64,000 bases of DNA from Trichopria drosophilae. Taxonomy: Eukaryota > Arthropoda > Insecta > Hymenoptera > Diapriidae. The stretch is from assembly GCA_030407085.1 (NCBI GenBank), contig CM059586.1:16882001-16946000 (forward strand). Direction: 5' to 3'. Below the pieces are notes generated by a model. That model was not told the DNA's origin. It saw only the letters and a program-made list of their open reading frames with translations, and ran no database searches. Positions 24,638 through 36,174 of the stretch are shown here, in pieces. Position numbers and translations under genes: made by a program. The stretch's first letter is position 1. Every line of letters starts with the position of its first letter.

Positions 24638-24975
24638 CAGGGTGTCTAAGAATTTACCGCCAATATTTCAGGAAGGGACTCCCTGAGTAACAAGACATTA
24701 AAGTTCAGATAAAAACTACATTTTGTGCAATAACTCTGCTCTCTTTCAAGTTATTTCATTGAGTTAGGGCTCATTTTAAGCTCTTTTCTAGTCCTGCAAT
24801 TCATCCCTGAGAACATTTGACCTGCGATGAATATTTCTGACGTTATATGGCCGCAAACATGGTAAAAAAGGCTAATTTGTGTGGTTTTTCACATCTAACT
24901 CACTTCGCTGAGTAGTTAACGAAATGCCATATTACAGCAAGTTGTAGAGCTCACAAAGTCGACGACTTTGCCTCT
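24638..24975 (+). mobile_element. Fragment related to the 43132-44074 palindromic element
   Basis: It starts with TACAGGGTGTCTAAGAATT and contains GAATATTTCTGACGTTATA, TTTTTCACATCTAACTCACTT and GCAAGTTGTAGAGC in the same order as related words in each arm of the 43-44 kb palindrome. No opposite end was found, so it is a truncated or one-armed copy. Confidence 0.55.
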
Positions 24976-25262
24976 TCGTATGTTCAATTTTGATAAAAAT
25001 TAAGTCTGCATGAACAGTCTTAATACCACTACAAGTATGTTACTACTGTTACTACTGAAGTGGTTCATCTTAAGAGTTAAGTAGTAACGGACAACGGGAA
25101 ATTAATGTCTGACACGGTCCTTACTACTTACGTTGTGACCGTACCTACCTATTTTTTCTGGTTACAGTGGAGCCTTGTTATAGTGACCACAATTTTCATG
25201 AAGCTTCATTATAGCGACGCTTAATCTCTTCAATAACCAAGTTTCTTCAATTTCTACGCGTG

Positions 25263-25447
25263 AGTGTAGTCTAAAGGGAAAATTGAATCACTCTCTGCTA
25301 AAGGTGACTTTTTCACTATTTTTAAAGTAGAAATTTGACTTTATTAGAGTGATACGTTTCTATCTACTTTTAATAAACTGAGATCTCAAGTTTAAAGCTG
25401 GTGAAAAAGTCACTTTTAGCAGAAAGTGGCTCAATTTTCACACTAAG
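25263..25447. repeat. Fold-back repeat with arms of about 50 bp
   Basis: AAAATTGAATCACTCTCTGC and CTAAAGGTGACTTTTTCA in the left arm are mirrored by TGAAAAAGTCACTTTTAGCA and GTGGCTCAATTTTCACAC in the right arm. The spacer is about 80 bp. Just upstream, at about 25166, TACAGTGGAGCCTTGTTATA resembles pogo/Tigger-type termini, but no matching end was seen. Confidence 0.75.
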
Positions 25448-25499
25448 AAAATTACAGTGTACTAAATATATCCATATTCGTTGTCAATGTGTTGGAACG

Positions 25500-25765
25500 T
25501 TGAAAATAAGAGCAAGATCCATAATAAATCGTCTTAGCTTGATCTCGCTCGTGCACTTGTGATTTTGGTCTTGATATTATAAGTAAACTGGACATATTGG
25601 CCTTCGTTTTGATCTTGCACTTGCGTTTTTGTTTATTATCCTCGTCTTTAACGTTTCAAGATTCTAGCTAGAAACTATTGTAATCGGTCTTGGTATCCAG
25701 CTACCCTGGACTTGGTTTAGCTAAAAATGTTGGGTCTTGATCTTGGTCTCGGTCTTGAAAAAAAA
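25500..25765 (+). repeat. Degenerate short tandem repeat, TCTTGATCTTGG type
   Basis: Repeated words CTTGATCTCGCTCG, GGTCTTGAT, GATCTTGCACTTGCG, GGTCTTGG and GGTCTCGGTCTTG fill the segment with roughly 6-bp periodicity. No protein meaning was found in any frame. Confidence 0.6.
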
Positions 25766-25829
25766 AGGTTCTCACCATCACTATCACTGTCACGGTATCG
25801 TGTTCGAACAGAAAGCTCGTAACCAATGA

Positions 25830-26026
25830 CAGTACAGTCCCGGTATAATTGCATCTCGCTATATTTACGTCCCGCCTACATTTACCTTTCGCCGCTCTCT
25901 TTTGCACCTACCGTTCGGGCCGGGGCCTCATGAAGGACCTGGTGTGACGTCACGCGACTGAGGAGAGTGGGAGAAGCGGCACTCTCCTTCTTTTGGTAAA
26001 TATAACAAGACGGGAGGGGAACAGCT
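25830..26026 (-). mobile_element. GC-rich pogo-like MITE, copy 3, truncated and inverted
   Basis: It begins with CAGTACAGTCCCGGTATAAT, matching the reverse complement of the right end of 41913-42175. It continues through GCATCTCGCTATATTTACGT, GGCCGGGGCCTCA, GTGACGTCACGCG, GGGAGAAGCGGC and CTTTTGGTAAATATAAC. Similarity stops near 26026 before the other terminus, so that end is missing. Confidence 0.8.
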
Positions 26027-26029
26027 TTT

Positions 26030-26886
26030 CCGTGGCGACAGCTTTTACTGCTGCAAGCTTTTTTCGCATGTGTCCGCCATCGCTCGGGCAGGGAAAATGT
26101 GGGATCGGCTTTAATTACTCGTGACAAAAATAATCTCGAGTGCATTATTCAAAATTTATCGAAATCTCTCACGAAATAATCGGGGAAAGCACCGGCAGCA
26201 AATGCACTCATAACGTGTTCAGGGGCATTATTACGATGAGCATCGCGGGTTCTCCCGTGGAAAAGGGGGATTCGACGAATGTGCTCGGGACACAAAAAAG
26301 AATAGGGGTCGGTGGGGGTTAGGGGGGGGGGGTCAGAAGCATGAAAGTAACGTATGTAATGGCAGTTGAAGTAGCCTGTAACACGCCACCGCGAACTGGC
26401 GAAGTCGGGCGAGCTTTTATGCCGTGCTTCGGCACCACGCGAGTTTCCTTTGTTCGACAATAACGTTCGAGTTTGCCCCGGTCCTGGTCGCCGCCGCCGC
26501 CGCCGCCGCCGCCGTAAAGGGCTCGGGCTTACGTTGGCACCAGCACGTATACGCTCTCTAAAGGTACGGCAGCCCCCTCTGCACTTGCGGTTTTCTTTGA
26601 AGCCGCTCGAAGATCTTCAAGTTTACAAAGTAAATTCGCGCGGATCGTGCAGGAAATTCGGTGTGTTATATTGCGGGACGAGCCACCGAGATTACGGAAA
26701 AACCCCGCCCCGTGTAATTCGGCACGGCGACGAGAGTTTGTATTTCAATTATGAATGATCACGCTCCTCGGATGGGATCTCCGTCAATGATAATTTAGTA
26801 ATTCGCGACTGACAGGAGGAACTGATGTTCCGAGTAGGCTTTGGATTTAAGTTTTCCAAATAGAGAGATTCGGTTAGGATCAGTCA
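26030..26886. other. GC-rich island, no gene recognised
   Basis: This is the most GC-rich unique-looking part of the window. It holds a G run at about 26322-26332 and a CGC microsatellite. Frames are short, and arginine-rich where they cross the microsatellite. It may be an unannotated exon or promoter-proximal island, but no domain, splice pattern or start context could be supported. Confidence 0.45.
26489..26514. repeat. (CGC)n microsatellite
   Basis: About nine trinucleotide units are seen directly. Confidence 0.9.
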
Positions 26887-26889
26887 GTT

Positions 26890-27360
26890 TTAACCCTTTG
26901 AGTCACACATTTTTCCTTTTAGCGAATTTAGCTGAAATTTGTTATTCGGGGGTTTTTGAGGTCGCTGATTACGAATCTCAGGTTAGTTTTTCGAAATTCA
27001 AGATGGCGGATCCAATATGGCGGACAAAAATTTTAAATATAATTCGATTTAAAATATAACATCTTATCCATAATCAACATAAAATTCATATTCGGCGAGG
27101 CTGAAAATTCCCTAACACGCGTTTTCATAAAAAACTCTCGCTTTTTTACATCTTGCTCACAGCCATTTTGAATTTCGTAAAGCTGATATTGGATTCGTAA
27201 TTATCGACTTCGGAAATCCCCAAATACGCATTTTCACCATAATTCGCGCTTTTTTATATCTCGATCACCGCCATCTTGAATCAGCCATCTTGGATCCGTC
27301 ATTTTAAATTTCGTAAAGCTGACATCGGATTCGCAATGAGCGACCCAGAAAACCCCCTAA
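26890..27360. repeat. Dispersed ATGGCGGATCC repeats with one TTAA/CCCTTTGAG end
   Basis: TTAACCCTTTGAGTCACAC at 26890 resembles the left end of the 49741-50398 TTAA element. It is followed by TTTTTGAGGTCGCTGATTAC and AAGATGGCGGATCCAATATG. From about 27100 to 27350 the same block repeats in inverted orientation two or three times (CATCTTGAATCAGCCATCTT, CATTTTAAATTTCG, GATTCGCAATGAGCGACC). No right TTAA end was found; it may have been lost or interrupted. Confidence 0.7.
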
Positions 27361-27439
27361 CACCCCGTAACGTGTCTACTTTACGGACACGTGTATCAAA
27401 AAATATTTTGTAGAAGGAAATTGACGAAACGTAAAGAAT

Positions 27440-27605
27440 TTCAGTTATTATTAAAGGTCTATTTATTTTTGCATCATTAAAAAGGCTTAGAAATAAATGA
27501 AGAACTCTCGCAAACAAATAAGAAAAAACTTCCCAGCGATGGATCGAACTCGGGTCTCTCACTTACTATGCTGACGCCTTAAACACTATGCTATGCTGTA
27601 AGTAT
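27440..27605 (-). repeat. tRNA-derived (SINE-like) segment, second copy
   Basis: The minus strand carries GTTTAAGGCGTCAGCATAGT and, about 20 nt downstream, GAGTTCGATCC (B-box-like). Both resemble the segment at 2396-2535, including the AT-rich 3' flank. Repetition at two loci supports a SINE rather than a tRNA gene. Confidence 0.6.
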
Positions 27606-27904
27606 GGATGTAGAAGAAAGCCACAAAATGACATATCTTTCTCAGAAAATAATATAAACGTATTGTAATATGTACGACTTTATTGTATTACCACTAAAAA
27701 GTCGTTTGGTAAAGTATATGCATATATGGGTAGTTACAAACGGAGGACGAAACTGAAACTATTTTAGTACCAAATTTTTTTTGCATTTGAGTTCTGGAAA
27801 GTATCTTAAGTTCAAGTTACCGAGCGAGTAATTTGAGCATTATAGTGTAAGGAATGAAAAGAATACGATGAATGGATTTTTATAAAATATATTCTACTAT
27901 GTTT

Positions 27905-28083
27905 TCGGAGTCGCTGATTACGAATTTGATGCCAGCTTCTTGAAATTCAAAACGGATCCCATATGGTGAACGACTTATTAAAAATCACTTTAGACTTAGT
28001 CTAAACTACTTACTTTGTTGGATTCAGTATCCGTAATATATGAGTCCGATGTCAGATATTCAAAATTCAAAACGGCACATATA
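27905..28083 (+). repeat. Dispersed ATGGCGGATCC repeats, left part of an interrupted copy
   Basis: GGAGTCGCTGATTACGAATT, TGATGCCAGCTTC and AAATTCAAAACGGATCCCAT follow the family order. A second unit starts at about 28040 and is interrupted at CACATATAATAT by the fold-back element at 28088. The rest of the unit resumes at 29309. Confidence 0.8.
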
Positions 28084-28087
28084 ATAT

Positions 28088-29308
28088 CGACGGCTCTTAC
28101 GAAGAGTAGCACGTTTCATTTATATTACGAAGAATAGTACATAACCGGCTTACTCGAAGAAAAATGCATTTCAGTGTATGTAACGAAAAGTAACTCATTT
28201 CTGGATTATCGACGAAAACTAATATATTTCAGCGTTCAGTCAAACGTTGACACGAAAAGTAACATATCTCGCTTGTCGTCGTTGAAAACTATTATGTTTG
28301 AGTGCTATTCGACGAAGACTATCACGTTTCGTTAAATCCACGAAAACTATCGCGTTCCAGAGTTTTCAATCGTCCAGCCGCGAAAAGTAACTTGTTTCAT
28401 GCCATATAGCGAAAATGAATACGTTTCAACATTTTATCATAAACAGTAGCACATTTGCCTTTCTTTTCACGAAAACTAACATGTTCCGCAGTTTACATGC
28501 GTTCACAATCGCGTAAGCGCTAAAAATAACTTATTTCATTTTATATCAGGAAAATGAATATATTTCAATATATCACCACTTTTCACGTACTTTTATTATT
28601 TATTTATGAAAAAATATTAATTTGCCGGAAAATAATTAAATTTGAAATCTTGACGAATGTTTGTCACTTTATTGACTTATTTCAGTCTTTATTAAAACCT
28701 TTTAAATAGTTCTCATCATAAAATGTACAAAAATATTTAATTCGATTATTGGTGTATAGAAAAAATATTATTTTGCAGAAATATAATGAAATATTTGAAA
28801 TTCGTATTTTTCATCTAATTTTTAGAAATTTATCGTCCTAAAAGATGAGTCAATTTTTAAACTTGTTTCGTTAAACTATTCGTGGTAAAATGTTAAAACA
28901 TATTCATTTACGTGATATAACATGAAACGAGTTACTTTTCGCACTTAGACGATTATAAACTCGTGTAAACAGTGGGACATGATGGTTTTCTTCAAAAGAA
29001 TGCGAAACATGCTACTCTTCGTAATATAACATGAAACGCGGTACTTTTCGTGGCAATAATCCTTGAAATGCTGAAATGTGCTACTTTTCATCAACAAAAT
29101 GTAAAACGTACTACTCTTCGTTCCAAAACGTTCAAATGTGTTACTTTTCGTGGTGTAGAATGAATCACGATATTTTTCGACTATCAATATGCAAGTGAAT
29201 TGGTTTTTCGCTCAAATGCTGAAATGCAATGTTCTTCAACATATAAAAGTATAGCGTACTACTTTTCGTAAGAAAAATGAAACGTGCTACTCTTCGTAAC
29301 GGGCGTCG
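28088..29308. mobile_element. 1.2-kb fold-back element with arms built of repeated short motifs
   Basis: The outer ends CGACGGCTCTTACGAAGAGT and CGACGCCCGTTACGAAGAGT (right end read inward) match in an inverted arrangement. ATAT is duplicated at 28084-28087 and 29309-29312. Both arms are arrays of a degenerate word of about 20 bp resembling CGAAAAGTAACACGTTTCA, spaced about 25-45 bp apart: about 15 words in the left arm (to about 28565) and about 10 in inverted orientation in the right arm (from about 28920). The spacer is AT-rich. The element sits inside a dispersed-repeat unit whose two halves join when it is ignored, confirming the boundaries. It has no recognisable gene. Confidence 0.85.
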
Positions 29309-29440
29309 ATATGTTGAGTGAAATTTTAAATTGCTTGAAATCCCCTATAATTTGATCTTGGAAGTTTTGGAGAGTCACTTGCAAATCCTATGTCAGTTTT
29401 TTAAAGTCAAAATGGTGCAGCCAACATGGCCGACGAATTT
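29309..29440 (+). repeat. Dispersed ATGGCGGATCC repeats, right part of the interrupted copy
   Basis: It continues the unit broken at 28087, then a further unit carries GGAGAGTCACTTGC, TCAAAATGGTGCAGCC and AACATGGCCGACGAATTTTT. Confidence 0.75.
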
Positions 29441-30429
29441 TTAAACAATTTTTGGTTTTTATGAAACGCCTTATTGAAGAGTTTTAAAAATATGCGAATC
29501 CTAGGGATGCGTTTTTACGTCGAAAAATATAATTTAAAATTCGTAATTTTGTACCTTTGCAGATGAAAGAACAGAGTAAATGCTTTTTTGGACTTATAAA
29601 TCTGGATTAAGTTCAAATAATTTAAACCGAAATGGAGTTAAGCTCGTTTTAATATTAAATACAAATAGGAGTTAGTGGTATAATTAATAATTTCTTTTCT
29701 CATATTAATATTGGATAAATATAGGAAAGTAATGTGTCTTGGTAACCGAGAATAATATAACTACGACAAAACTTTCTTAAGGCGATCGTATTCTTCCCTA
29801 CATTTTAAACACGAATTTGTGTTTGTAGAGTAACCATCTCCAATTTAACAAATGAAACTTCGATTTACTGTTAAGATCGAAATAATAAGAATTACAAAAA
29901 CTAATAAATTTAAAAATTTTTAATAATGGTCTTACGCTTAAATTTTTGGTCAGACATTTTGTAAAAGATGGTTAGCATATTCTTTCAACGTTTTTCCTTT
30001 GAAACGCTTATTATACAGAGATTCTCTAAAATATTTCCAACTTGACTGGACAGAGATTTTTTTTCAAAATGCAATTTTTTGACAATTTACTCAATTTCAT
30101 CAAAATGGTAGTTTGGAATCGTATTTCTTAGTAAAAATATTTTTTCTCAGCTACATTAAAAAGTGACTTTCTGATATATTATACCTAAAGGATATTGATT
30201 TTCAAGATGGATATTCGTTAATATTAAGGATTTATCTTACAGTAATGTAAAAGTTCTGAAATATTGTAAATATATAAATATATTTATACATTTGACATTA
30301 GACATAAAAGTTGCAATTGTTATTGTCAAAATGCTGATTAAGTTTGCGGCTACAAAAGAAATTCCATTAAAATCGACAAACAAAAAGAGAAAAATTGCAA
30401 AGCTATCAATATTAAGATTTAAAATTTAA
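29441..30429. other. AT-rich stretch without a recognisable feature
   Basis: Nothing could be supported. Confidence 0.6.
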
Positions 30430-30500
30430 GTGCCTCTCGAGGATTTGAACCCGCAACGTCATGACAGCCGAATACTGGACTGTCAGTATAGTATATTATT
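30430..30500 (-). repeat. tRNA-like segment
   Basis: On the minus strand GGGTTCAAATCCTCGAGAGG gives a B-box-like T-arm preceded by CAGTCCAGTATTCGGCTG, similar to a D-arm. The T-stem pairs only in part and the 5' acceptor strand is not evident. A decayed tRNA or tRNA-derived repeat fits better than a working gene. It differs from the SINE-like copies at 2.4 and 27.5 kb. Confidence 0.45.
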
Positions 30501-31482
30501 TCTATTATCTTATGCAAATAATTGCATGCAAATTGTTAAAAAGGAACAGGAGCATTATCGTTTAGCAATTCCGATCAGTTCTTACAAAAGAATATTAGGA
30601 TCTCTAGGAGAGACAGTTCCAAATAGCAAGAAACAAAGAAATTTGTTTAGTTAAAATCGTTTCTGCTTTAATTTATAAAAATGGGAATTGTCTTTTGTAA
30701 AAACTTGAGGATTTTAAACTTGTAACTTGTAAGTAATCTCATTTGATACAATTACGTATTACTTTTAGCATGTAATCAAATTCTGAAGAATTATTTACTA
30801 CTTGACAATAAGCAAAAAAGTTTGTCAATGAAGCGTAATTTACTTTCATGTAAGAATTATAATAAAAAAACGAAAAAGGTAAAAGGTAACTAAATAGCCA
30901 AGAGGTGTTGTTAGATACGGAATTGTCCTATACAAAAAGAAACAATTCAAATTAAAAAAGACCTTCCTCATTTTGAAATGTAAATAAAAATATCTTGTTG
31001 AAGTCCTTGAACGTTTAACCTTACAGTCGTCGAAAATCGCGTCACAATATTGCTTTATTAAAAAAGATATTTCCTTTGGAGTATTTATACCCACAATATC
31101 ATATTGATGAGTTAGTGACCTACGTAAACCATCGCTGGGATGCGGCTTGGGTGGTATATTTAGGCAACGTAAGCATTATCACTATTAAGCTTTCCTAGCT
31201 GCACAGATTGAGAATGAACGAAAATAGAACCCTATTATGGAAAGTAAACCTGATTACGGAATGCAGATATAGTGGCGTGGTTTAGTGGACGTAATAATAT
31301 CGGATGTTTACACCTGATAATCATTTATAACTCTCGAAAATCCCTTAATATTACCTAAGTCAATCAGAAGAATAATTTGAAGTACATAACAATTGTTTTA
31401 AAATTAAGTTCATTAAATTATGATAAAATCTGTCATATCAGTGAGAAATATTTATAAAATCTAAAGTTATCGAACTTTAAAG
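30501..31482. other. AT-rich stretch without a recognisable feature
   Basis: Nothing could be supported beyond short chance frames. Confidence 0.6.
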
Positions 31483-31620
31483 GGTGCGGGTTGCAAAAAC
31501 CGACAAATAAAAAAGCCGACAGGTCAAAAAACCGACTGTTAAAAAAAATGTGTCGTTTTTTTTACTTGTCGGCTTTTTGATTTAGCAGTTTTTTTATTTA
31601 TCGGTTTTTCGACTCTCACC
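31483..31620. mobile_element. Fold-back element of the CCGACA/TGTCGG family, small copy
   Basis: The left arm (GCAAAAACCGACAAATAAAA, GCCGACAGGTC, AAAACCGACTG) is mirrored by the right arm (TTTACTTGTCGGC, GATTTAGCAG, TATTTATCGGTTTTTCGA). It is bounded by GGTGCGGG and CTCTCACC. It shares the design of the larger copies at 41.0, 50, 56.2 and 62.3 kb but has fewer units. Confidence 0.8.
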
Positions 31621-34174
31621 TATTATAATGAAAACTCATCGACCTGGCGTTTGAAAATTCCCTATCAACGATGCATATACGTATGACTATATTACAATTT
31701 CATCTCATCGCTAATGTAATTACTGCAAATTATGTTTCGTTGGCCTCTTCGGTCTATTGTTCAAAATCATTGCAGCGTAATTAATCTACGGATAGGATCA
31801 AATTTTGATGGAGGATATTTGTACTTGAAATTAGACACAGAATACGTACACTGCTAAATACATAATGAAATTTCATGTGCAATTTACTTCCAATATAATA
31901 ATTTGTCTAAAGATTTATGCCTTTAATATTAAGGCTCCTTATAAATCGGTGTGTGAATAGTTAAAAAAAAAACTTTTTTTGAGTCGCAATTTTGTGACTA
32001 GCTTTTAAACCAAACAAGCTATCAAAATCACACATTCTGCTAGTTTCAAATATTATAAAATTAAAAATGTATGTTAGAATAGGCATTAAATTTCGAATCT
32101 ATTTCATAATCATAATTTGATGCTGGGTTAGTATGAATACTAACTCTGAACATTTATGTTTACCATGCTCCATCTCTAAAAAATTTTGATCCCTTAACAG
32201 CATTAAACAATTTCATAAAAAGATGTGGTTTTATGTATTTATTGTTATTCATCATCGAAATTTCATTTTAAAAATCGAAATAACATGCAGATGTTGCTTA
32301 TCACAAACTTCCTTTTTTATATCATCACAAATTTTTAAAAAATTTATTTTTATTTACTACTTAAATTTCATATTAGTGAACAGAAAACGTTATTAATATC
32401 AAAGACTAAATTTGATTGTTTCTAAGACGATTTTAAGAGAATTGTAAGATTTTTAATAATTTTCATCGACCATATTGAATTTTGAAATAGATTCATTTGT
32501 TTCCAGGTACCATGAAAATTAATTTATTGGTTGGTCTTACACACTTCTTGATTAAGTTTTGATATTTTAATTACACATCTTAGAAAATAATATGGAGTAG
32601 GAACAATGTCACTTTTGATAAAGTCAATTATTCCATGAGGCGGTCCAAAGTAGTAAAAAAAAAACAAATTGGTTGAATTAAAAACGTTTCGTCTTGAATT
32701 TTAGAATATATGAATTGTTTTAAATAACTTGTAAAAAAACAAATTTTTATTTATGAATCTTGATTACGATGTAACCTTTAAATTAAGAGTAGGCTTCAAA
32801 AAACTTTCAAATATTAAAAAAAAGAACAACATTAACAGTAATATTACTACATTTAGAAGATAAAACTGAAGAAGTTTTCCGATAGCGAACAAAGGATCGT
32901 CTCATCGAGATATTACAATATTATTTTATAAAAAATAATCCCCCTAAAAGGAAAAAAAATAATTGAAAAACCACATCTTGCTTATAATTTTGATCAATTA
33001 TCTTAAATATCTTGTTTTTCGGATATTTTCTCCATTTAACAAAAACAACGACGTTTCACAAGGCAATCAATAATTTAATGTAATATCGGAAACTTGGGAA
33101 TGCTTCAATACCAGAATACAACGAAACACTCCGATGTCGATAAATCGGATAATAAATGCGGAAATACGTGATTTAGAATTCCCTTTGCATCCACGATTCA
33201 AGCGTCACAGGAATAAATACGAATGAAAAAATTGACTATTAATTCAACGCGTCACTACTTGAGCGTTTAATTTTAAAACAAGATTATTTCGGGAAATTTG
33301 AAATTAATTAACGAACCCGGGAAGAATGTAAGGAGCATTAAACGCGTTCAAAATCGCCGATAATGTAATTAAACGGGAAAATCAAAAAGGGTAGTCAACA
33401 GGAGAAATTCGAATTTTCGTACGTTAATGTGGAGTCTCTAATTAATATTTTAATTAATAGAAATTATAGTTTCTGTTCGGTTTATGGACATTTAGTTTGT
33501 TGCAAAATTCACTCTGTTCTCAGTCTTATAGCCCTCTTTTTATAGACTTCAAATAATCATTCTTTGACAACACAAACATAAATTTAATGAAAACAGTTCG
33601 ATTAATTGAAGAAATTGATGAGCCTCGATTTCTGCATTAAACCAGCTTAATATAACTAAAAATTTTATCGACTTCGCGGATTTATAATTAATATTCTATA
33701 GCTGTAACTCCATCCGCATTACATTATGAGGATGATTGAATTTTCAATTCGTGGAAATAAGATAGTATGTTACAATTTTTTTTACTTTTTTCTTATTCTT
33801 TGTGACGTTTCTCGTTTACTTTCAGACTATATCAGAACGTAAAATATATAAACATCATTGCAATGAAATGTAATTAATTCTATATGATGTTAGTACGATA
33901 TTAATATTTAGTCTCGAAATGTGGAAGACTTCCCTAATTTGAAATTTACAAACTGTAGATGAAATGTCAGTCCAACTGTATAGGCATGACGTCATAATTT
34001 CAGTACATGTATTAAATCCGTAAATAATGTCACGTAATTCTTTTTATCGAGATATTATTCAGTTTAGAGATTTATTTTTACGCGAAGTTTGATCTTATGA
34101 AATGAAACCATGCATAGTATAGCAATGGCATAAAATAAAACATTTCCAGCACATTCTTCCAAGTCTACATTAGA
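31621..34174. other. AT-rich stretch; one homeodomain-site-like cluster
   Basis: No gene was seen. At about 33180-33470 the sequence is less AT-rich and contains several ATTAATTAA/TAATTAAAC words and an AACCCGGGAA word, which could mark a conserved regulatory segment. The rest is featureless. Confidence 0.4.
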
Positions 34175-34206
34175 TTAACCAGTTAACTGGTACTGTATCA
34201 TATATT

Positions 34207-35292
34207 CCGAGTAAAAATTAAACATAGATGATAAACTCATGATGGATTCATGACGAATCTACTTTGTGCCATATTCGTCTTGTGAAACAAATATAGATTT
34301 ATCGTTATGAAGATTTAATGTATACGAGAGATTCAAGGTAGATTGACAGCGAATCTACTTTAATGCTTGGATTTCCCATAAAATTATATATCTTCCTATA
34401 TATATTTTACATAAAATCTGTTTTACTATACGGTAGTAAAGATTCATCAGATTAAATATTTTGACAAACAAAAACCAAATTACAACATTTTATCAGCTTA
34501 ATTTGACTACGATGTCGAACATTGTCGAACATGATGTTATTTGTACCGATTACACCATGCTCTGGCTCTGAACATTTTAAAAGTCAACAGACCCTAGCAA
34601 CCACGTTACCAAGGACTGTCATGAAATAAAAAAATGAGTTTCGTTTTTTTTATTTTGATAGTTTATATAGAAGCTCCATACAACGTAAATTCTGCAGACA
34701 GCATTAACAAATAAAATAAAAATAACCAGATAAAATGTAATCTGGTTTCTCATATTCCAGTTGCGTTTCCGACAACAAGTTTTTTACCTTTTTCTATAAG
34801 GAATTAACCAGTTGGTTCCTGCAGCAGTTGCGAATTTCTTATGCCGAATTCGTACGCCGAAGTTGTTCGTATTTTATTAACATTTGTTTATGAGCTTTTT
34901 TAGATGAAGTCCATATCATCGAGTTTTCCTGTTTTTCGAGTGGTTTCGCCTTTTCCTTTGTTTGTACTAAGTGGATCTCCGTTTAGCTTTTGGACTTTTA
35001 AATTAAAAAATGTTGTACAAACAATTCTGTTTATCAAAATAATTAATCTGATAGAATCTTTACTACCGTATAGTAAAACAGATTTTATGTAAAATATATA
35101 AGGGACCATATATCATTATGTGATAAACCCATACACTAAAATAGATTCGCAGTGAATCCACCATGAATCTAACGTATACATTAAATCTTTATAACAATAA
35201 ATCTGTATTTGTTTCACAAGACGGATATTGCAGGGAGTAGATTCATCGTGAATCCATCATGAATTTATCGCCTATGTTTAATTTTTACTCGG
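34207..35292. mobile_element. 1.09-kb element with 258-bp terminal inverted repeats, nested
   Basis: CCGAGTAAAAATTAAACATA at the left is repeated in inverse at the right end. The arms (34207-34464 and 35034-35292) agree closely along their whole length, including TATACGGTAGTAAAGATTC. They contain repeated GATTCATGATGGATTCA-type words. The middle part of about 570 bp has no recognised domain. It interrupts the ACTGGTACTGTATCATAT portion of the TTAA element. The target duplication could not be resolved. Confidence 0.85.
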
Positions 35293-35653
35293 GATGTACA
35301 AAAAAGAGAGACATAACTGGTACTGCATCATATATGTACATATTTGAATAACTTTTGAAGATCTCAATCGATTGGAACCAAAATTGGTATATAACTGTTT
35401 TTCAGCATGCTCTATCTGAATAATTGGTTGTTTTTCTTAAATTCTGAATCTTAATCTCAAAATGATAATAAAAAACTTCTATATAGCATAAATTTCGACA
35501 CAGAGGTTTTAGGGGTCGCCGATTGCGAATTTATTGTCAGTTTCGCATAATTTGTGGTAAAGGACATAAAATAACGTATATAGTAGATTAGAACCTTGAT
35601 TTAAAGACCTAAATCGAAAATGACGACTCAACGTCATTGGCGCAAGGTACCAG

Positions 35654-36075
35654 AACCCCTAGATATAAGTTTCTGGAAAAAATGAAAATTTCACCCTCAA
35701 TCCTTATTTTTTCACTTTTTTATTCCACTTCAACCCTTACTTCTCATCCCTTTAGAATGTTATAAAATAGAAACTGAACTTGGAAATGGAATCAGCTCTA
35801 TCAAAAACCTCTAGATCTAAGTTTCTCGAAAAATTAAAAATTCAACCCACCACTCTTATTTTTCCACTTCTCTACTCTACTTCAACCCTTATTTTTCACT
35901 CTTCAGAATGTTTTACAATGAAAACTGAGCTTAGAAATTGAATCGGCAATATCAAAAACTCCTACATCTAAGTTTCTAGAAAAACTGAAAATTTCACCCT
36001 TAACCCTTATTTTTCACCCCTTTAGGATGTTGCAAAATGGAATCTGAGCTTGGAAATGGAATCAGAAGCACAAAA
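35654..36075 (+). repeat. Tandem repeat, about 2.8 units of 151 bp
   Basis: Unit starts AACCCCTAGATATAAGTTTC, AACCTCTAGATCTAAGTTTC and AACTCCTACATCTAAGTTTC lie at 35654, 35806 and 35957. Each continues with a TCACCC...CCTTATTTTTC block and ends GAGCTTGGAAATGGAATC. The last unit is shorter. Confidence 0.9.
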
Positions 36076-36174
36076 AAACGTCGTAGAAATATATTTCATG
36101 TATTTTAGTGGAAGATTCGCTTCTACCAGAATTGGCACGAAAAGTGGAAAATGCTGCACCAGTTAACCGGTTAA

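Larger units (their letters stand above)
34179..36170. mobile_element. TTAA-flanked piggyBac-like element, interrupted
   Basis: TTAA occurs at 34175-34178 and 36171-36174. The inward ends are CCAGTTAACTGGTACTG and CCGGTTAACTGGTGCAG, and ACTGGTACTGTATCATAT is shared with the 5498-6415 element. The interior holds GGGGTCGCCGATTGCGAATT from the dispersed motif, a nested long-TIR element (34207-35292) and a 151-bp tandem repeat. No transposase frame is present. Ignoring the nested element, its length is about 0.9 kb, close to the 918 bp of the relative at 5.5 kb. Confidence 0.88.

Noticed and set aside
25166..25200. TACAGTGGAGCCTTGTTATA, like a Tigger-type terminus
   Set aside because: A partner terminus was not found, so no element is claimed; it is only mentioned beside the fold-back repeat.
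26450..26758. Arginine-rich frame over the GC island
   Set aside because: The arginine run is only the translation of the CGC microsatellite, and the remainder has no recognisable domain.
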